Source of the DNA: JAHEJX01 sp041605955
GTDB taxonomy: Bacteria; Actinomycetota; Acidimicrobiia; Spongiisociales; UBA5794
Length of the DNA stretch: 64,000 nucleotides
Direction of reading: 5' to 3'
Assembly: GCA_041605955.1 (NCBI GenBank)
Contig: JBFIXI010000001.1
Span: 1-64,000, forward strand
The number at the start of each line of letters is the position of its first letter. Position 1 is the first letter of the stretch. A program made the position numbers and the translations under genes. Under the pieces are notes generated by a model. The model searched no databases and was not told the DNA's origin. It was given only the letters and a program-made list of their open reading frames with translations. This document shows, in pieces, positions 46,458 through 55,420 of the stretch.

Positions 46458-47629
46458 AACGCCCCTCGCTGCTCGGCGGCGAGCCGACATTCCCCGACGC
46501 CCTTCCCTTCGCCCGACCCACCATCGAGGATCCGGGCGCGATCCTCGAGAACATCGAAACCGCGCTGAGATCCGGGATCGTGACCAACGGATCCCTAGTA
46601 GCCGAGCTGGAGGGGCGGGCCGCCGAGCACTTCGAGGTCGATCACTGCGTGGCCGTGGCGTCGTGCACCCTGGGATTGATGCTCGTCATCCAAGCGCTCG
46701 ATCCAGCAGGGCCGGTGCTCGTCCCCTCCTTCACGTTCTCGGCGACCGCTCATGCCGTGGCCTGGAACGGCAAGGACGTCGCCTTCGCCGACTGCGATCC
46801 GGATAGTTGGGTCCTCCGACCTCAAGATGTTTACGGAAGGCCGGGACTGATCGTAGGAGTCCACGTCTCCGGCGTACCGGTCGATGTTTCCGCCATGACG
46901 GCGGCGGCCGAGGCGCTGGGCGCCGAGCTGATGTTCGACGCTGCCCACGGCGCCGGGACCCTCGTGACCGTAGACGGTGTTAGCCGCCCTCTCGGTGGCT
47001 TCGGCAGCGCAGAGGTCTTCAGCCTGACCCCTACCAAGGTCCTGTCGGGGGCCGAAGGCGGTTTGGTGACCACCAATGATCCAGACTTGGCGGCAACGAT
47101 TCGCACGGCTCGCGACTACGGCAATCCGGGCGACTACAACACCCGCTTCGCCGGATTGAATGCCCGCCTGTCGGAGCTCCACGCCGCAGTGGCACTTGCC
47201 TCTCTCGACCATCTCGAGGATCGGGTCGTTTGGCGCAACTCCGTTGCCGACAGGTATCGGCTCTCGTTGGGCGAGGTACCCGGGCTCGCCTTCCAAAAAG
47301 TGCCACAGGGTTGTCGTGCCAGCTACAAGGACTTCACCATTCTCATCGATCCCGACTCCTTCGGCGCGAGCCGCGACGCCGTGGTCACGGCATTGGCAGC
47401 CGAAGGGATCCCCACGCGTCCCTATTACTCGCCGCCCGTGCACCGGCAAACGGCCTACGGGCACGTGGCATCCCCTCCGTTGCCGACGACCGACCGGTTG
47501 GCGGCTCAGGTTATAAGCCTGCCGATATGGAGCCACCTACCGTTGGAACACGCCGAGCAGATCGCCAACGCGTTGGCGGCGATCCAGAGGGAGGCGGCAG
47601 CCGTTCAGGCCGAGGTTGAATCGGGCTGA
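46454..47629 (+). CDS. DegT/DnrJ/EryC1-family sugar aminotransferase
   Basis: A 391-residue PLP enzyme with ASCTLGLMLVIQALDPAGPV, VPSFTFSATAHAVAWNGKDV, MFDAAHGAG and FSLTPTKVLSGAEGGLVTTN, in which the Lys binds PLP. Members aminate keto sugars such as the product of FlaA1/CapD dehydratases, consistent with the neighbouring genes. ATGA overlap with the membrane gene. The 3' end overlaps the convergent WecA-like gene by 25 bp. Confidence 0.88.
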   Translation: MKRPSLLGGEPTFPDALPFARPTIEDPGAILENIETALRSGIVTNGSLVAELEGRAAEHFEVDHCVAVASCTLGLMLVIQALDPAGPVLVPSFTFSATAHAVAWNGKDVAFADCDPDSWVLRPQDVYGRPGLIVGVHVSGVPVDVSAMTAAAEALGAELMFDAAHGAGTLVTVDGVSRPLGGFGSAEVFSLTPTKVLSGAEGGLVTTNDPDLAATIRTARDYGNPGDYNTRFAGLNARLSELHAAVALASLDHLEDRVVWRNSVADRYRLSLGEVPGLAFQKVPQGCRASYKDFTILIDPDSFGASRDAVVTALAAEGIPTRPYYSPPVHRQTAYGHVASPPLPTTDRLAAQVISLPIWSHLPLEHAEQIANALAAIQREAAAVQAEVESG

Positions 47630-48585
47630 GTTCGTAACAGGCCGGCCTTAGCCACGCTCCCCAGCGACAACGCCACGAGGGCGAACACCAGAATCAGCCG
47701 CAGCGGACCGTCACGCACCTGCTCGATCCCCAACGCAACGGCTGCGAATACGAGCTGGACCAGCGCCATCACCAGTACGACGCGGCCGACTCCCCAACCC
47801 TGGTCGCGCAGCTGGTCGTAGATATGGCTGCGATCGCCAGCGAACAATGGGCGTCCGGCCAGGTGGCGACGGATGACAGTGGCGGCCAGATCGATCGCAA
47901 TCATTCCCAGCACGACGGCCGCCACGATGACTCGCGAATCCACCGGTTCCGGGCTCGCCCGCATGATGCCGTACGCCAATAAGGCCCCGACGACGTAGGC
48001 ACCGTTGTCCCCGAGGAACACACGTGCCGGGTGCCGATTCAAAACGAGAAACCCGATCAGAGCGGCGGCGATGATCCAGCCGAAGTCGCCGTTGAGGCCG
48101 CGGGTCTCGGCCAGCAACGTCAACCCCAGCGCGCTGATAAACGCCGTGGTACCGACCAGGCCGTCGAGGCCATCAAACAGATTCACGGCATTGATCGTGG
48201 TGACGGTCAGCATCACCCCGATAGCGAGGGACAAGGGAGCGTTCGACCAACCGCCGTCCGCCAGCACCACCAACACGATCGCCAAACCAACCTGAGCGAC
48301 GAGGCGGGGCCAGGGTGCGAGTTGGAATCGGTCATCGAACAAACCCAGGAGGAGCAGGCCCCCGGTCGCCATCGCCAGCCCGGCGTCATAGATGCCCGCG
48401 ACGGTCATGCCGGTGTGAACGGCCAAGAAGACTCCGACCCCGCCCAGCGGCACTGCCGGGCGTCGATGAACCTTGAGGGCAGATGAGACGTCAGGCTTGT
48501 CGACGAAGCCCAAACGCGGGCCGACCATGAGCGCGCCGAACGCCCCTAGGAAGGCGACGGCGGCGGCGGCCGCTACGCCCGCCAC
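47605..48585 (-). CDS. MraY/WecA-like glycosyl-phosphate transferase
   Basis: A 326-residue membrane enzyme with about ten helices. Catalytic motifs: LLGLFDDRFQLAPWPRLVAQ (Asp-Asp), INAVNLFDGLDGLVG (metal Asp), RVFLGDNGAYVVG and AGDRSHIYDQL. It would transfer a sugar-1-phosphate from a nucleotide sugar to polyprenyl phosphate, the first step of glycan assembly. Its start overlaps the end of the GT-GNAT gene by 13 bases. Confidence 0.88.
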   Translation of the reverse strand: MAGVAAAAAVAFLGAFGALMVGPRLGFVDKPDVSSALKVHRRPAVPLGGVGVFLAVHTGMTVAGIYDAGLAMATGGLLLLGLFDDRFQLAPWPRLVAQVGLAIVLVVLADGGWSNAPLSLAIGVMLTVTTINAVNLFDGLDGLVGTTAFISALGLTLLAETRGLNGDFGWIIAAALIGFLVLNRHPARVFLGDNGAYVVGALLAYGIMRASPEPVDSRVIVAAVVLGMIAIDLAATVIRRHLAGRPLFAGDRSHIYDQLRDQGWGVGRVVLVMALVQLVFAAVALGIEQVRDGPLRLILVFALVALSLGSVAKAGLLRTQPDSTSA

Positions 48586-50321
48586 AGCAGTATCTCCGAC
48601 TCGGTCCCGGCGTGCACCTGAATCCGCGCCATATCAGCGAACCCCAGCTTGTGGTACAGCGATATCGCCTGCCGGTTGGTGCTGCCGACAACCACGCAGG
48701 CGCGCTCGATGTCCCGTTCCCGCAGCCCCTTCAAGAATCGCATACCGAGCCCGGTGCCGAGACCGACACGACGGGCTCGGCCCGAGACTGCCATTGCCAG
48801 CAACTCCGCCGCCACCTCATCGTGGCCGCCTCCGTAACGCAGCGTCTCGAGCACCCTCCTGACGACTCGTGGGCGGACCAGCCGATGACCTGCGGCCAGA
48901 ACTGCCGGCAGTCCATGATGACGCAAGAAGTGGCGATAGAAGGAACCGGTGTCGGTAACGCCAGCGACGAATCCGACAGGCCCGGCAGCATCGGCGGCGA
49001 CAACCATCACCGACTCTGGCCACTGGATCAGTGCGGTGTACAGCCTGGTCAGGAACCCATGACCCAGAGTGGGGAGAAACCCTTCCGTGATCGACTCGGC
49101 GTGGAGTCTGGCCAGGGCGGGGGCATCTTGCAGTTTTGCGCTACGGTAGCTGACGGCTGCCGGCTCTACTCGACCCAGATGGAGGCCACGACGTAGCGCG
49201 GCGCGACGATAAGACTCCATGACCCGCGCCACGACCTCGTCCTCGTCGAACTCGGCTTCCGCCTTGGCGCGGCTCGCGCTCGCCATCCGCTTTCTCAACT
49301 CCTCCTCTTCTCCCAAGCGGATGATGGCTGCCCGCAGCCCGTGACTATCACCGACGTCAACCAGGAGGCCGGTCACTTGGTCGTCGACGACTTGGCGACA
49401 GCCACGGATGTTGGTGGCAATGATGGGCAATCCGCTGGCAGCAGCCTCCATGGCTGCACGAGGAAATCCTTCGCGATGCGACGGAAGCACGAAAATGTCC
49501 ATGACTGCATAAAGCTCGTCGACGTCGTCGCGCATCCCCAGGAAGCGAATCCCGTTTTGGCGAGCCTCCTCCAATACTGATTCGGCCAGGGCGTCGGCCT
49601 TGGCGGGATCATGGGGCCCGACAACCAAGACGACGTAGTCCTCTCCCAAGCCGACCGCGGCGGCGAACAGCTCCGCGTAGCCCTTCTCGGCGACAAGGCG
49701 GGCCACTATGCCCACCACGACCTGCGAGTCGCTGATCCCCAGTTGGTGGCGCAGTCGTGCCCGCTGAGCCGCATCGCAACGATCCGGACTGAAGCGTTTC
49801 AGGTCGACACCATTGCCGAGCAGATGGGTGCGCCGCCGGGGCGCGATCCGCCAGCGCCGCATCAACTCCAGGTCTTCCGGATTCTGCACCAGTTCCTCGT
49901 CAGAGAATCTCGCCGCCACCGCCTCGAGTGAGTAGACGAGCGCCCTTTTGAGGATGCCGTCGTCCGGGGTCGCGTACAGGCCATGGACGGTGTTCACGAT
50001 GATGGGTATGCCGGCGAGCCGCCCGAGGACCCTTCCATAGAGTCCCGGCTTGGGATTGTGAGTGTGGAGGATGTCGACTCTCTCCCTCCGCAAGATCCTC
50101 CACAATTGTTGGGCGGAACGCAGGTCGGCGATCGGGTTCATGCCGCGGGTCGACGAGTCGAGCGCGATGTGGCGGATGCCGGCGGCCTCGAGCTCTGTCA
50201 CCCAGGGACCCGGCGCGCTTATGCCGACGGCTTCTCCGGCGGCGGCCCGCACGGCTAGCAACTGGGGCATCACCAGGTAGCGGAGGCTCATGTCGACCGT
50301 CGTGAGGTGGGCGACTTTCAT
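48573..50321 (-). CDS. Glycosyltransferase family 4 fused to GNAT acetyltransferase
   Basis: A 582-residue fusion. Residues ~1-375 are GT-B: VAHLTTVDMSLRYLVMPQLL, ILHTHNPKPGLYGRVLGRL, VGIVARLVAEKGYAELFAA and FVLPSHREGFPRAAMEAAAS. Residues ~390-582 are a GNAT fold: YRSAKLQDAPALARLHAESI, RVGLGTGLGMRFLKGLRERD (acetyl-CoA binding) and NRQAISLYHKLGFADMARI. The fusion suggests addition and acetylation of one sugar by the same polypeptide. ATG at 50321 is 16 bp after the NTP_transf_5-GT gene. Confidence 0.85.
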   Translation of the reverse strand: MKVAHLTTVDMSLRYLVMPQLLAVRAAAGEAVGISAPGPWVTELEAAGIRHIALDSSTRGMNPIADLRSAQQLWRILRRERVDILHTHNPKPGLYGRVLGRLAGIPIIVNTVHGLYATPDDGILKRALVYSLEAVAARFSDEELVQNPEDLELMRRWRIAPRRRTHLLGNGVDLKRFSPDRCDAAQRARLRHQLGISDSQVVVGIVARLVAEKGYAELFAAAVGLGEDYVVLVVGPHDPAKADALAESVLEEARQNGIRFLGMRDDVDELYAVMDIFVLPSHREGFPRAAMEAAASGLPIIATNIRGCRQVVDDQVTGLLVDVGDSHGLRAAIIRLGEEEELRKRMASASRAKAEAEFDEDEVVARVMESYRRAALRRGLHLGRVEPAAVSYRSAKLQDAPALARLHAESITEGFLPTLGHGFLTRLYTALIQWPESVMVVAADAAGPVGFVAGVTDTGSFYRHFLRHHGLPAVLAAGHRLVRPRVVRRVLETLRYGGGHDEVAAELLAMAVSGRARRVGLGTGLGMRFLKGLRERDIERACVVVGSTNRQAISLYHKLGFADMARIQVHAGTESEILLWRA

Positions 50322-50337
50322 CTTGCTCCCGCTCGAG

Positions 50338-52518
50338 TCAACGCTCTCGGACCGCCGTCAGCGCCCTGAGAAGCTGGTCGTACCGCTCCACGGCATGATC
50401 AATCAGGTAGCCGTCACTCACCCTGGCACGCGCCTCTTCACCCATCTTCCTGCGGCGGGAGTCGTCGGTGGCGAGCTCGCCGAGAGCACGATCGAACGCG
50501 TCGAGGTCACCGGGGGGCACGACGAAACCGGTCACGCCGTCCTCAATCGTCTCGGCGGTGCCACCGACGTCAAAGGCTACGGTCGGCGTGGCGGTTGCTG
50601 CCGCCTCCAGGACGACTCCGGGGAAGCCCTCAGTTTCCGACGTGAGGACCAGTACGTCGGCCCAGGCGAGATGAGGGCGAACGTCATCGACCGACTCGGT
50701 GAACTCGACGTTGTCACGCAGACCGTAGGAGGCAGCGACTGTTTCGAGCTCTGCTCGCTGCGGTCCAGCGCCCACGAACCGCAGGCGGGCCGAACGCTGC
50801 CTCAAGAGGCGATCGAGCGCCAGCAGGCTCATTCGGGGCGCCTTTTCGGCCGACAGGTTGCCGAGGAAGATCAAGTGGAGCTCCGCATCCTGGTTCCTCT
50901 GGGGCACGTCGAGGAATGCCTCGGGCACCCCGGTGTGCGCCACCTCAACCCGGTCGGGATCGAGGCCGAACAGATCAATGAGCTGGCGGCGGGTGGCTGC
51001 GGAAACGGCCAGGATTAGATCCGCTCGCCGGTGCAGGATCGCCTGGAGCAAACGATGGCGGTTGCCCCGAAGCCAATAGGCCGGCTCACCGACCGAGGCA
51101 TACGCCAATCGGGGGCGGTTTCGCAGGCCGGCAACCCCAAAGGCGGCGTAACGCAACGTGGTACCACCGTTGGCCAGGACCAGCGCCGGACGAGTTCGCC
51201 GAATACGCTTCCTCAGCTCGCGTACAACCCCAGACTCGATACGTCCAGAGCTGCCATCGGCAGTCAGCGGAGCCGCGTTCACGACCGGACTCGCTCCGGT
51301 TGCATCCAGCGCCACGAAATCGACGGTCCAATTGCGCTGGCGCAGGCCTTCAGCGAGCCGCTCTCCGAACACTTCAGCCCCCCGCCGCCGGTCGCTGGCG
51401 ACGAGCAGCAAGATCGTTCGCGAGGCGTCGGGTGCTGGAATCGAATCCTGATGACCCATCGCTTCGACGCGCTTCCACCAAGTAGGAAATGACAGCGGAG
51501 CGTCGGCGGCAAGCCGCAATCGCTGCCTGCGATCATCGTGGACCAGGACAGCGGCCAGATTCAGTGGATGGAGTCGGTGTCCGTCGAAGCGCACGGTATT
51601 GGTGCGCGGGAGCATGCGTTCTAGGTACCTCAACGCCAACACATGCGGTAGCCGCAGCTTCTCCAACACGGATGGCGGCACGGCGGCCTCGGTCAACCCC
51701 ACCGCCATCAGGAGCGCCAAATAGGTCGGCGCCCGTAGCTGCCAGCGAGTCCCGAACTCGATGAGGGCGCTCCAATCCGGCTCCGTCGCGGCTACTTCTG
51801 TCAGGTCGCGAAACAGGATGAGGCGGAAACGATGGTCGAGCAAGGCATGGGTGCAGAGGAATCCGATGCGGGCCTCCTCCGGTAACTGCCACATCGGGCC
51901 CAGCGGGTGATCCGGCTGAAGTGTCGCGTTGTCCCAGGCCCAGCCGGTCGCGCCTTCGGCACAGCCGCGCAGTTGGGTGTAGCTGAATAGATCCCAGTGG
52001 AGGTCCAGCGTGAATCTGACGCCGGACGGATCAGCCACCGGGATGTTGCGCTTGTCGGCTTTGGGAGTCTTGGGTGGGATTATCTCGACCGCCTCGTCAG
52101 CTGCCACCACTTCGATAGCCCGGTCGATCTCGTGGCGGGGTACGAGGATGTCGATATCGGTCGTGGTGCGATGCGCCGGGTTACGGTACGCCCAGGTGGC
52201 CAAGTGACTGCCCTTCAGGACGGTGGCCGGAATGTCTGCGGTGTGGAGGGTGGTCAATAGCCGACGCGTGTGGTGGTTCATGACGCCGTGCCGCGCCGCC
52301 AGCCGCGCGAAGACGGGGAGCCCTGCAGCCCGCAGGATCGGGTTTTCGTGGTCCGCCATCAGGCCGAATAGGCCATGGCGCACTGCCAACGCCAGCTCAT
52401 CGCGATTGAGGGGGCGGTGCAGCTCGAGAGGGCGGCCGGCCGCGATGTCCAGCATCAATTGAGATGACGCATCACCAACCCGCCAAGGCGCGAGCTGCAG
52501 CGCGCGATGGAGCCCCAT
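50338..52518 (-). CDS. NTP_transf_5-type nucleotidyltransferase fused to glycosyltransferase
   Basis: A 726-residue fusion. The N-terminal ~355 residues match the NTP_transf_5 family (PF14907): LKGSHLATWAYRNPAHRTTT followed by DIDILVPRHEIDRAIEV, then LDLHWDLFSYTQ and LCTHALLDHRFRLILFRDL. The C-terminal ~360 residues are a GT-B glycosyltransferase with IFLGNLSAEKAPRMSLLALD and VLTSETEGFPGVVLEAAATA. NTP_transf_5 proteins recur beside PqqD and HprK-like genes in lasso-peptide-tailoring and glycan clusters; the PqqD/HprK genes begin 740 bp away on the other strand. ATG at 52518. Confidence 0.8.
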   Translation of the reverse strand: MGLHRALQLAPWRVGDASSQLMLDIAAGRPLELHRPLNRDELALAVRHGLFGLMADHENPILRAAGLPVFARLAARHGVMNHHTRRLLTTLHTADIPATVLKGSHLATWAYRNPAHRTTTDIDILVPRHEIDRAIEVVAADEAVEIIPPKTPKADKRNIPVADPSGVRFTLDLHWDLFSYTQLRGCAEGATGWAWDNATLQPDHPLGPMWQLPEEARIGFLCTHALLDHRFRLILFRDLTEVAATEPDWSALIEFGTRWQLRAPTYLALLMAVGLTEAAVPPSVLEKLRLPHVLALRYLERMLPRTNTVRFDGHRLHPLNLAAVLVHDDRRQRLRLAADAPLSFPTWWKRVEAMGHQDSIPAPDASRTILLLVASDRRRGAEVFGERLAEGLRQRNWTVDFVALDATGASPVVNAAPLTADGSSGRIESGVVRELRKRIRRTRPALVLANGGTTLRYAAFGVAGLRNRPRLAYASVGEPAYWLRGNRHRLLQAILHRRADLILAVSAATRRQLIDLFGLDPDRVEVAHTGVPEAFLDVPQRNQDAELHLIFLGNLSAEKAPRMSLLALDRLLRQRSARLRFVGAGPQRAELETVAASYGLRDNVEFTESVDDVRPHLAWADVLVLTSETEGFPGVVLEAAATATPTVAFDVGGTAETIEDGVTGFVVPPGDLDAFDRALGELATDDSRRRKMGEEARARVSDGYLIDHAVERYDQLLRALTAVRER

Positions 52519-52638
52519 GCCGCCTTCCCCTCGAGTGCCGGACCCACTTGGCCAGGCGTTTTTGGCTGGTCAATCTACCAGAGAGGTATCCTGTGCCCTG
52601 GACCGGTTCCTGGGTGTGTGAGTGGGGGCGGAGGCGAT

Positions 52639-53262
52639 TTGCGTAGTGTGGCCATCGGCGCCGCCGATCCGATTTGGGCCGGGGCGGTTTCGGCAGCGTT
52701 GGGTGCGGCCGTCGACGTAGCCTCGGTTGTGGCGGATCCCGACGCATTGGCGGGGGTTGGGGCAGACGTGGTAGTCGCCGCCTTCGATGCCGATGGGTTG
52801 CGCCGTACCCTCGAAGTCGTCGATATCGACGTGGCCGTTCTGGCGGTTGGCCCCGATTCGATGGATGTCATGGTCGACGTGTTGGAGGCAGGCGCGCTTG
52901 GGTTCCTCCCCGACGATTGCGGATTCGACGAGATCTCTCATGCCGTCGAACAGCTGCTCGAGGGCCACGCAGTCGTCCCGCCCGCCGCATTGGGTTCTCT
53001 GCTGCGTCGAGTGGTGGAACGCCGTCGCATTCGAGCTGCCGACGCAGCTGCGCTCGACACTTTGACCCCGCGGGAGCGCGAGGTATTCGAACACGCGGCG
53101 CGCGGACGCGACAATGACGCCATCGCTGCTGACCTTTTCATCTCGCCGGCCACCGCTCGGACCCACTTGGAGCGTGTCTTCAAGAAGCTCGGCGTGCACA
53201 CTCGCGCCGAAGCTGTCGCTTTTGCAGCTCGTTGTGGACTCGACATCGAAGGAGAGCCATGA
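52639..53262 (+). CDS. LuxR-family regulator with degenerate receiver domain
   Basis: About 207 residues. The N-terminal half has the length and order of a receiver domain (SVAIGAADPIWAGAV, ADVVVAAFDADG, GALGFLPDDCGFDEISHAVE). However, the phospho-acceptor Asp position is Ala and the conserved Lys segment is LPDD, so phosphorylation is unlikely. The C-terminal HTH is clear: LDTLTPREREVFEHAARGRD and ATARTHLERVFKKLGVHTRA. TTG at 52639 follows GGCGGAGG; GTG at 52618 is an alternative. It overlaps the first PqqD gene by four bases and probably controls the whole island. Confidence 0.72.
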   Translation: MRSVAIGAADPIWAGAVSAALGAAVDVASVVADPDALAGVGADVVVAAFDADGLRRTLEVVDIDVAVLAVGPDSMDVMVDVLEAGALGFLPDDCGFDEISHAVEQLLEGHAVVPPAALGSLLRRVVERRRIRAADAAALDTLTPREREVFEHAARGRDNDAIAADLFISPATARTHLERVFKKLGVHTRAEAVAFAARCGLDIEGEP

Positions 53263-53537
53263 GCCGGGAGTGGATGGCGGCGACGCCCCGGCGTCACGGC
53301 CAGGCATGGGTGCGCCGCGGGAGCGACGACACTGCTGTGTTCAATCCCGATTCGGGCAAGCTGCACTTGCTGAACCCGTCGGCGCTTGCGATCTGGGAGC
53401 TTTGTGACGGAGCGACCACCGGCCAAGAGATGGCGGATGCCATCGCGGAGCTGACGACGCTCGACCCGGAGGCGGCGGCTGCCGACGTGGCTGCTGCTTT
53501 GGAACAACTCACCGAAGAGGGACTGGCTCGTGACTGA
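53259..53537 (+). CDS. PqqD-family small protein 1
   Basis: A 92-residue winged-helix PqqD-fold protein. RRGSDDTAVFNPDSGKLHLL gives the N-terminal beta hairpin and NPSALAIWELCDGATTGQEM the characteristic helix; the end is a helical AALEQLTEEGLARD. PqqD proteins bind precursor peptides in RiPP pathways; stand-alone relatives accompany HprK-like kinases. ATG overlaps the regulator stop (ATGA) and its end overlaps the next PqqD gene by eight bases. Confidence 0.8.
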   Translation: MSREWMAATPRRHGQAWVRRGSDDTAVFNPDSGKLHLLNPSALAIWELCDGATTGQEMADAIAELTTLDPEAAAADVAAALEQLTEEGLARD

Positions 53538-53835
53538 TACCCCGGACGCAGCTTCACACGATTTCGGCGACCGCGTCGTTGGGCCACCGCTACCGCACAT
53601 AATCGAGACTGAGGTCAAGGGCGATATCAGCCTCTACGACCCGAAGCACGAGCGCGTGTTGGTGCTGAACGGCCCTGCCAGCGATGTCTGGTTGCTGTGC
53701 GACGGAGAGCAGACTGTCGCCCAGATAGTCGAGCTGCTTGCGGTAGCTTACGGACAACGAGCTGAATCGATAAGGGACGATGTCGAGGCGACCATCCGCC
53801 AGTTCGTGCAAGAAGGGTTCGTTCCGGTCCCGTGA
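53530..53835 (+). CDS. PqqD-family small protein 2
   Basis: A 101-residue PqqD-fold protein starting with GTG at 53530. It has DISLYDPKHERVLVLNGPAS followed by DVWLLCDGEQTVAQIVELLA, matching PqqD and the first protein but clearly diverged. The end RQFVQEGFVPVP resembles that of the third PqqD at 58547 (FIPVP). Directly followed by the HprK-like kinase at 53859 (23-bp gap). Confidence 0.82.
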   Translation: MTDTPDAASHDFGDRVVGPPLPHIIETEVKGDISLYDPKHERVLVLNGPASDVWLLCDGEQTVAQIVELLAVAYGQRAESIRDDVEATIRQFVQEGFVPVP

Positions 53836-53858
53836 GCCAAGACGTAGCTCGGGGCTGA

Positions 53859-54719
53859 ATGAGTGACCTCGTCGGCCGCGACGGGGCCGGTGACTTGCCG
53901 TTGCGAATCCTCGACTCCGCGGTCCTGCTGCGAGTGGAGCCGGACGAGGTGTTCGAGTCGGTCGCCCGGCTGCTGGCTCCGTTTGCGGTTGACCGGATCA
54001 ACGATTCGCTTCCGCGCCACGTCTGGGCTCTGGCTGAGCACCGGAACTCAGCCGAGGTTCCCGCTTCCTCCTACGCGCTATATCGCGATGGAACCGCGAT
54101 GGCGACCCGCCCGACTTGGGCGCTCACTGTTGCCTCGCTTGCCGCCGCGCTCAACCGCACCGCCATCGACGAGTACCAGGGACTTGCGGTGCACGCCGGG
54201 GTCGTCGCGTCGCAGGGACGGGCTATTGCCTTTCCCGCCGACTCCGGCGGAGGCAAGAGCACACTGGTGGCGGCCTGCGTCGCCGCCGGGTTCGACTACG
54301 TCTCCGACGAGGCGCTGTGCGTGGACCGAGATCGAGGGCACGTCGTCCCCTACCCCAAGCCATTGGGATTGTCGGCCTGGACGAGGGAGCGTCTCGACCT
54401 GAACGAGGAGGCAGTCGCGTTCCCGGCCGGCCGCTCCGAGGCCTTGATCACGGCCCAAGACCTCGGAGGCGCAGTTGCGCAGGGCCACCTGGAGCTCGCC
54501 GTGATCACCTTGCCTGCCCAGGTCGACCGGCTCGACTTGCAACCGGGCTCGGCGGGGCTCGGCATGGTGGCTCTACTCGAGCATTCGTTCAATCATTACA
54601 AGCTGGGGGAGCGCGCCTTCACGCTGGCGGCACAGCTCGCCAACCAGGTCGAAGTCTGGTTGCTGGACTACGACGACCCAGTCAGGGCAGCCCAGCTGCT
54701 GAAGAGCCGATGGTCGTGA
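53859..54719 (+). CDS. HprK-like P-loop kinase A
   Basis: A 286-residue protein with the HPr kinase C-terminal fold: GLAVHAGVVASQGRAIAFPA leading to the P-loop ADSGGGKSTLVAACVAAG and then DYVSDEALCVDR, corresponding to Walker A and the HprK catalytic Asp region. True HprK length and N-terminal DRTGG domain are absent. Relatives accompany PqqD proteins; the lasso-peptide kinase PadeK, which phosphorylates a C-terminal Ser, is the best studied. Substrate here unknown. Last gene of the regulator-PqqD-PqqD-kinase unit; convergent with a Tat-protein gene. Confidence 0.8.
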   Translation: MSDLVGRDGAGDLPLRILDSAVLLRVEPDEVFESVARLLAPFAVDRINDSLPRHVWALAEHRNSAEVPASSYALYRDGTAMATRPTWALTVASLAAALNRTAIDEYQGLAVHAGVVASQGRAIAFPADSGGGKSTLVAACVAAGFDYVSDEALCVDRDRGHVVPYPKPLGLSAWTRERLDLNEEAVAFPAGRSEALITAQDLGGAVAQGHLELAVITLPAQVDRLDLQPGSAGLGMVALLEHSFNHYKLGERAFTLAAQLANQVEVWLLDYDDPVRAAQLLKSRWS

Positions 54720-54753
54720 CCCGACGTCTATCGGTAGCGGCGGCGACCTGGGG

Positions 54754-55401
54754 TCATTCGGTCGGCCCGGGGCACCAGTCGATGATCAGCTCGAGCCTCC
54801 CAATGTTCCTGCCGTTGCCGCACGTGTCGAAGAAGATCCGGCGATACGGATTCCCGTTGCGGTCGGTGTAACAGGGATCCTCCTCCATGGTGAGCCCCGA
54901 CTTCTTGTGTTTCACGCTGCCGGCCCCGCATTTGACGGCGGCCGACCACGGCTCGGCTTCGTCCATCAGATCAGCCAGGTCGATGTCGCTCGGCAGAGAG
55001 ACATAGAACCCGGTTTGGGGCGAGCCGTAGACGACGAACTCGTAGCCGGGTCGATTGGCGATGTCATTTGCGGCCCCCGGGTTGTTGACGCCGTCGCCCG
55101 GGCAGGTGAGCACCGCGCCGGGTCCCGTCGAGAGCGGCTCTCCCAGTTTGTCCCAGCTGTTTGTCCAGATGGGAAGAGCTCGGTTGCTCGCCCGCCGGCA
55201 TGTCAATTCGCCGGTGTCCGCGTTGTCGCGCACTGCCCATCGGATGCAGTACCGGATGCAGCCGGGACTGACGTCCTTGGCATACGCTCGGCCCATGCCT
55301 ACGACCTGAACTACCGGCGTCGTCCAAAGGGTGACTCCCCCGACGATCGCGCCCCGCTTCAGCAGCTCTCGTCTGGTGATCTGGGTGTTTTCCGACTCCA
55401 T
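54754..55401 (-). CDS. Tat-exported Cys-containing protein 1
   Basis: A 215-residue protein with twin-arginine signal ITRRELLKRGAIVGGVTLW ending near VGMGRAYA. The mature part begins SPGCIRYCIRW and has about eight Cys, ending LELIIDWCPGPTE. It shares signal, an N-terminal CxxxC and the terminal ELxIxxC with the next upstream gene's product, so they are paralogues. No catalytic motif recognised. It is the second gene of an operon (19-bp gap). Confidence 0.72.
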   Translation of the reverse strand: MESENTQITRRELLKRGAIVGGVTLWTTPVVQVVGMGRAYAKDVSPGCIRYCIRWAVRDNADTGELTCRRASNRALPIWTNSWDKLGEPLSTGPGAVLTCPGDGVNNPGAANDIANRPGYEFVVYGSPQTGFYVSLPSDIDLADLMDEAEPWSAAVKCGAGSVKHKKSGLTMEEDPCYTDRNGNPYRRIFFDTCGNGRNIGRLELIIDWCPGPTE

Positions 55402-55420
55402 GTTCCTATCCCGTTGGAGG

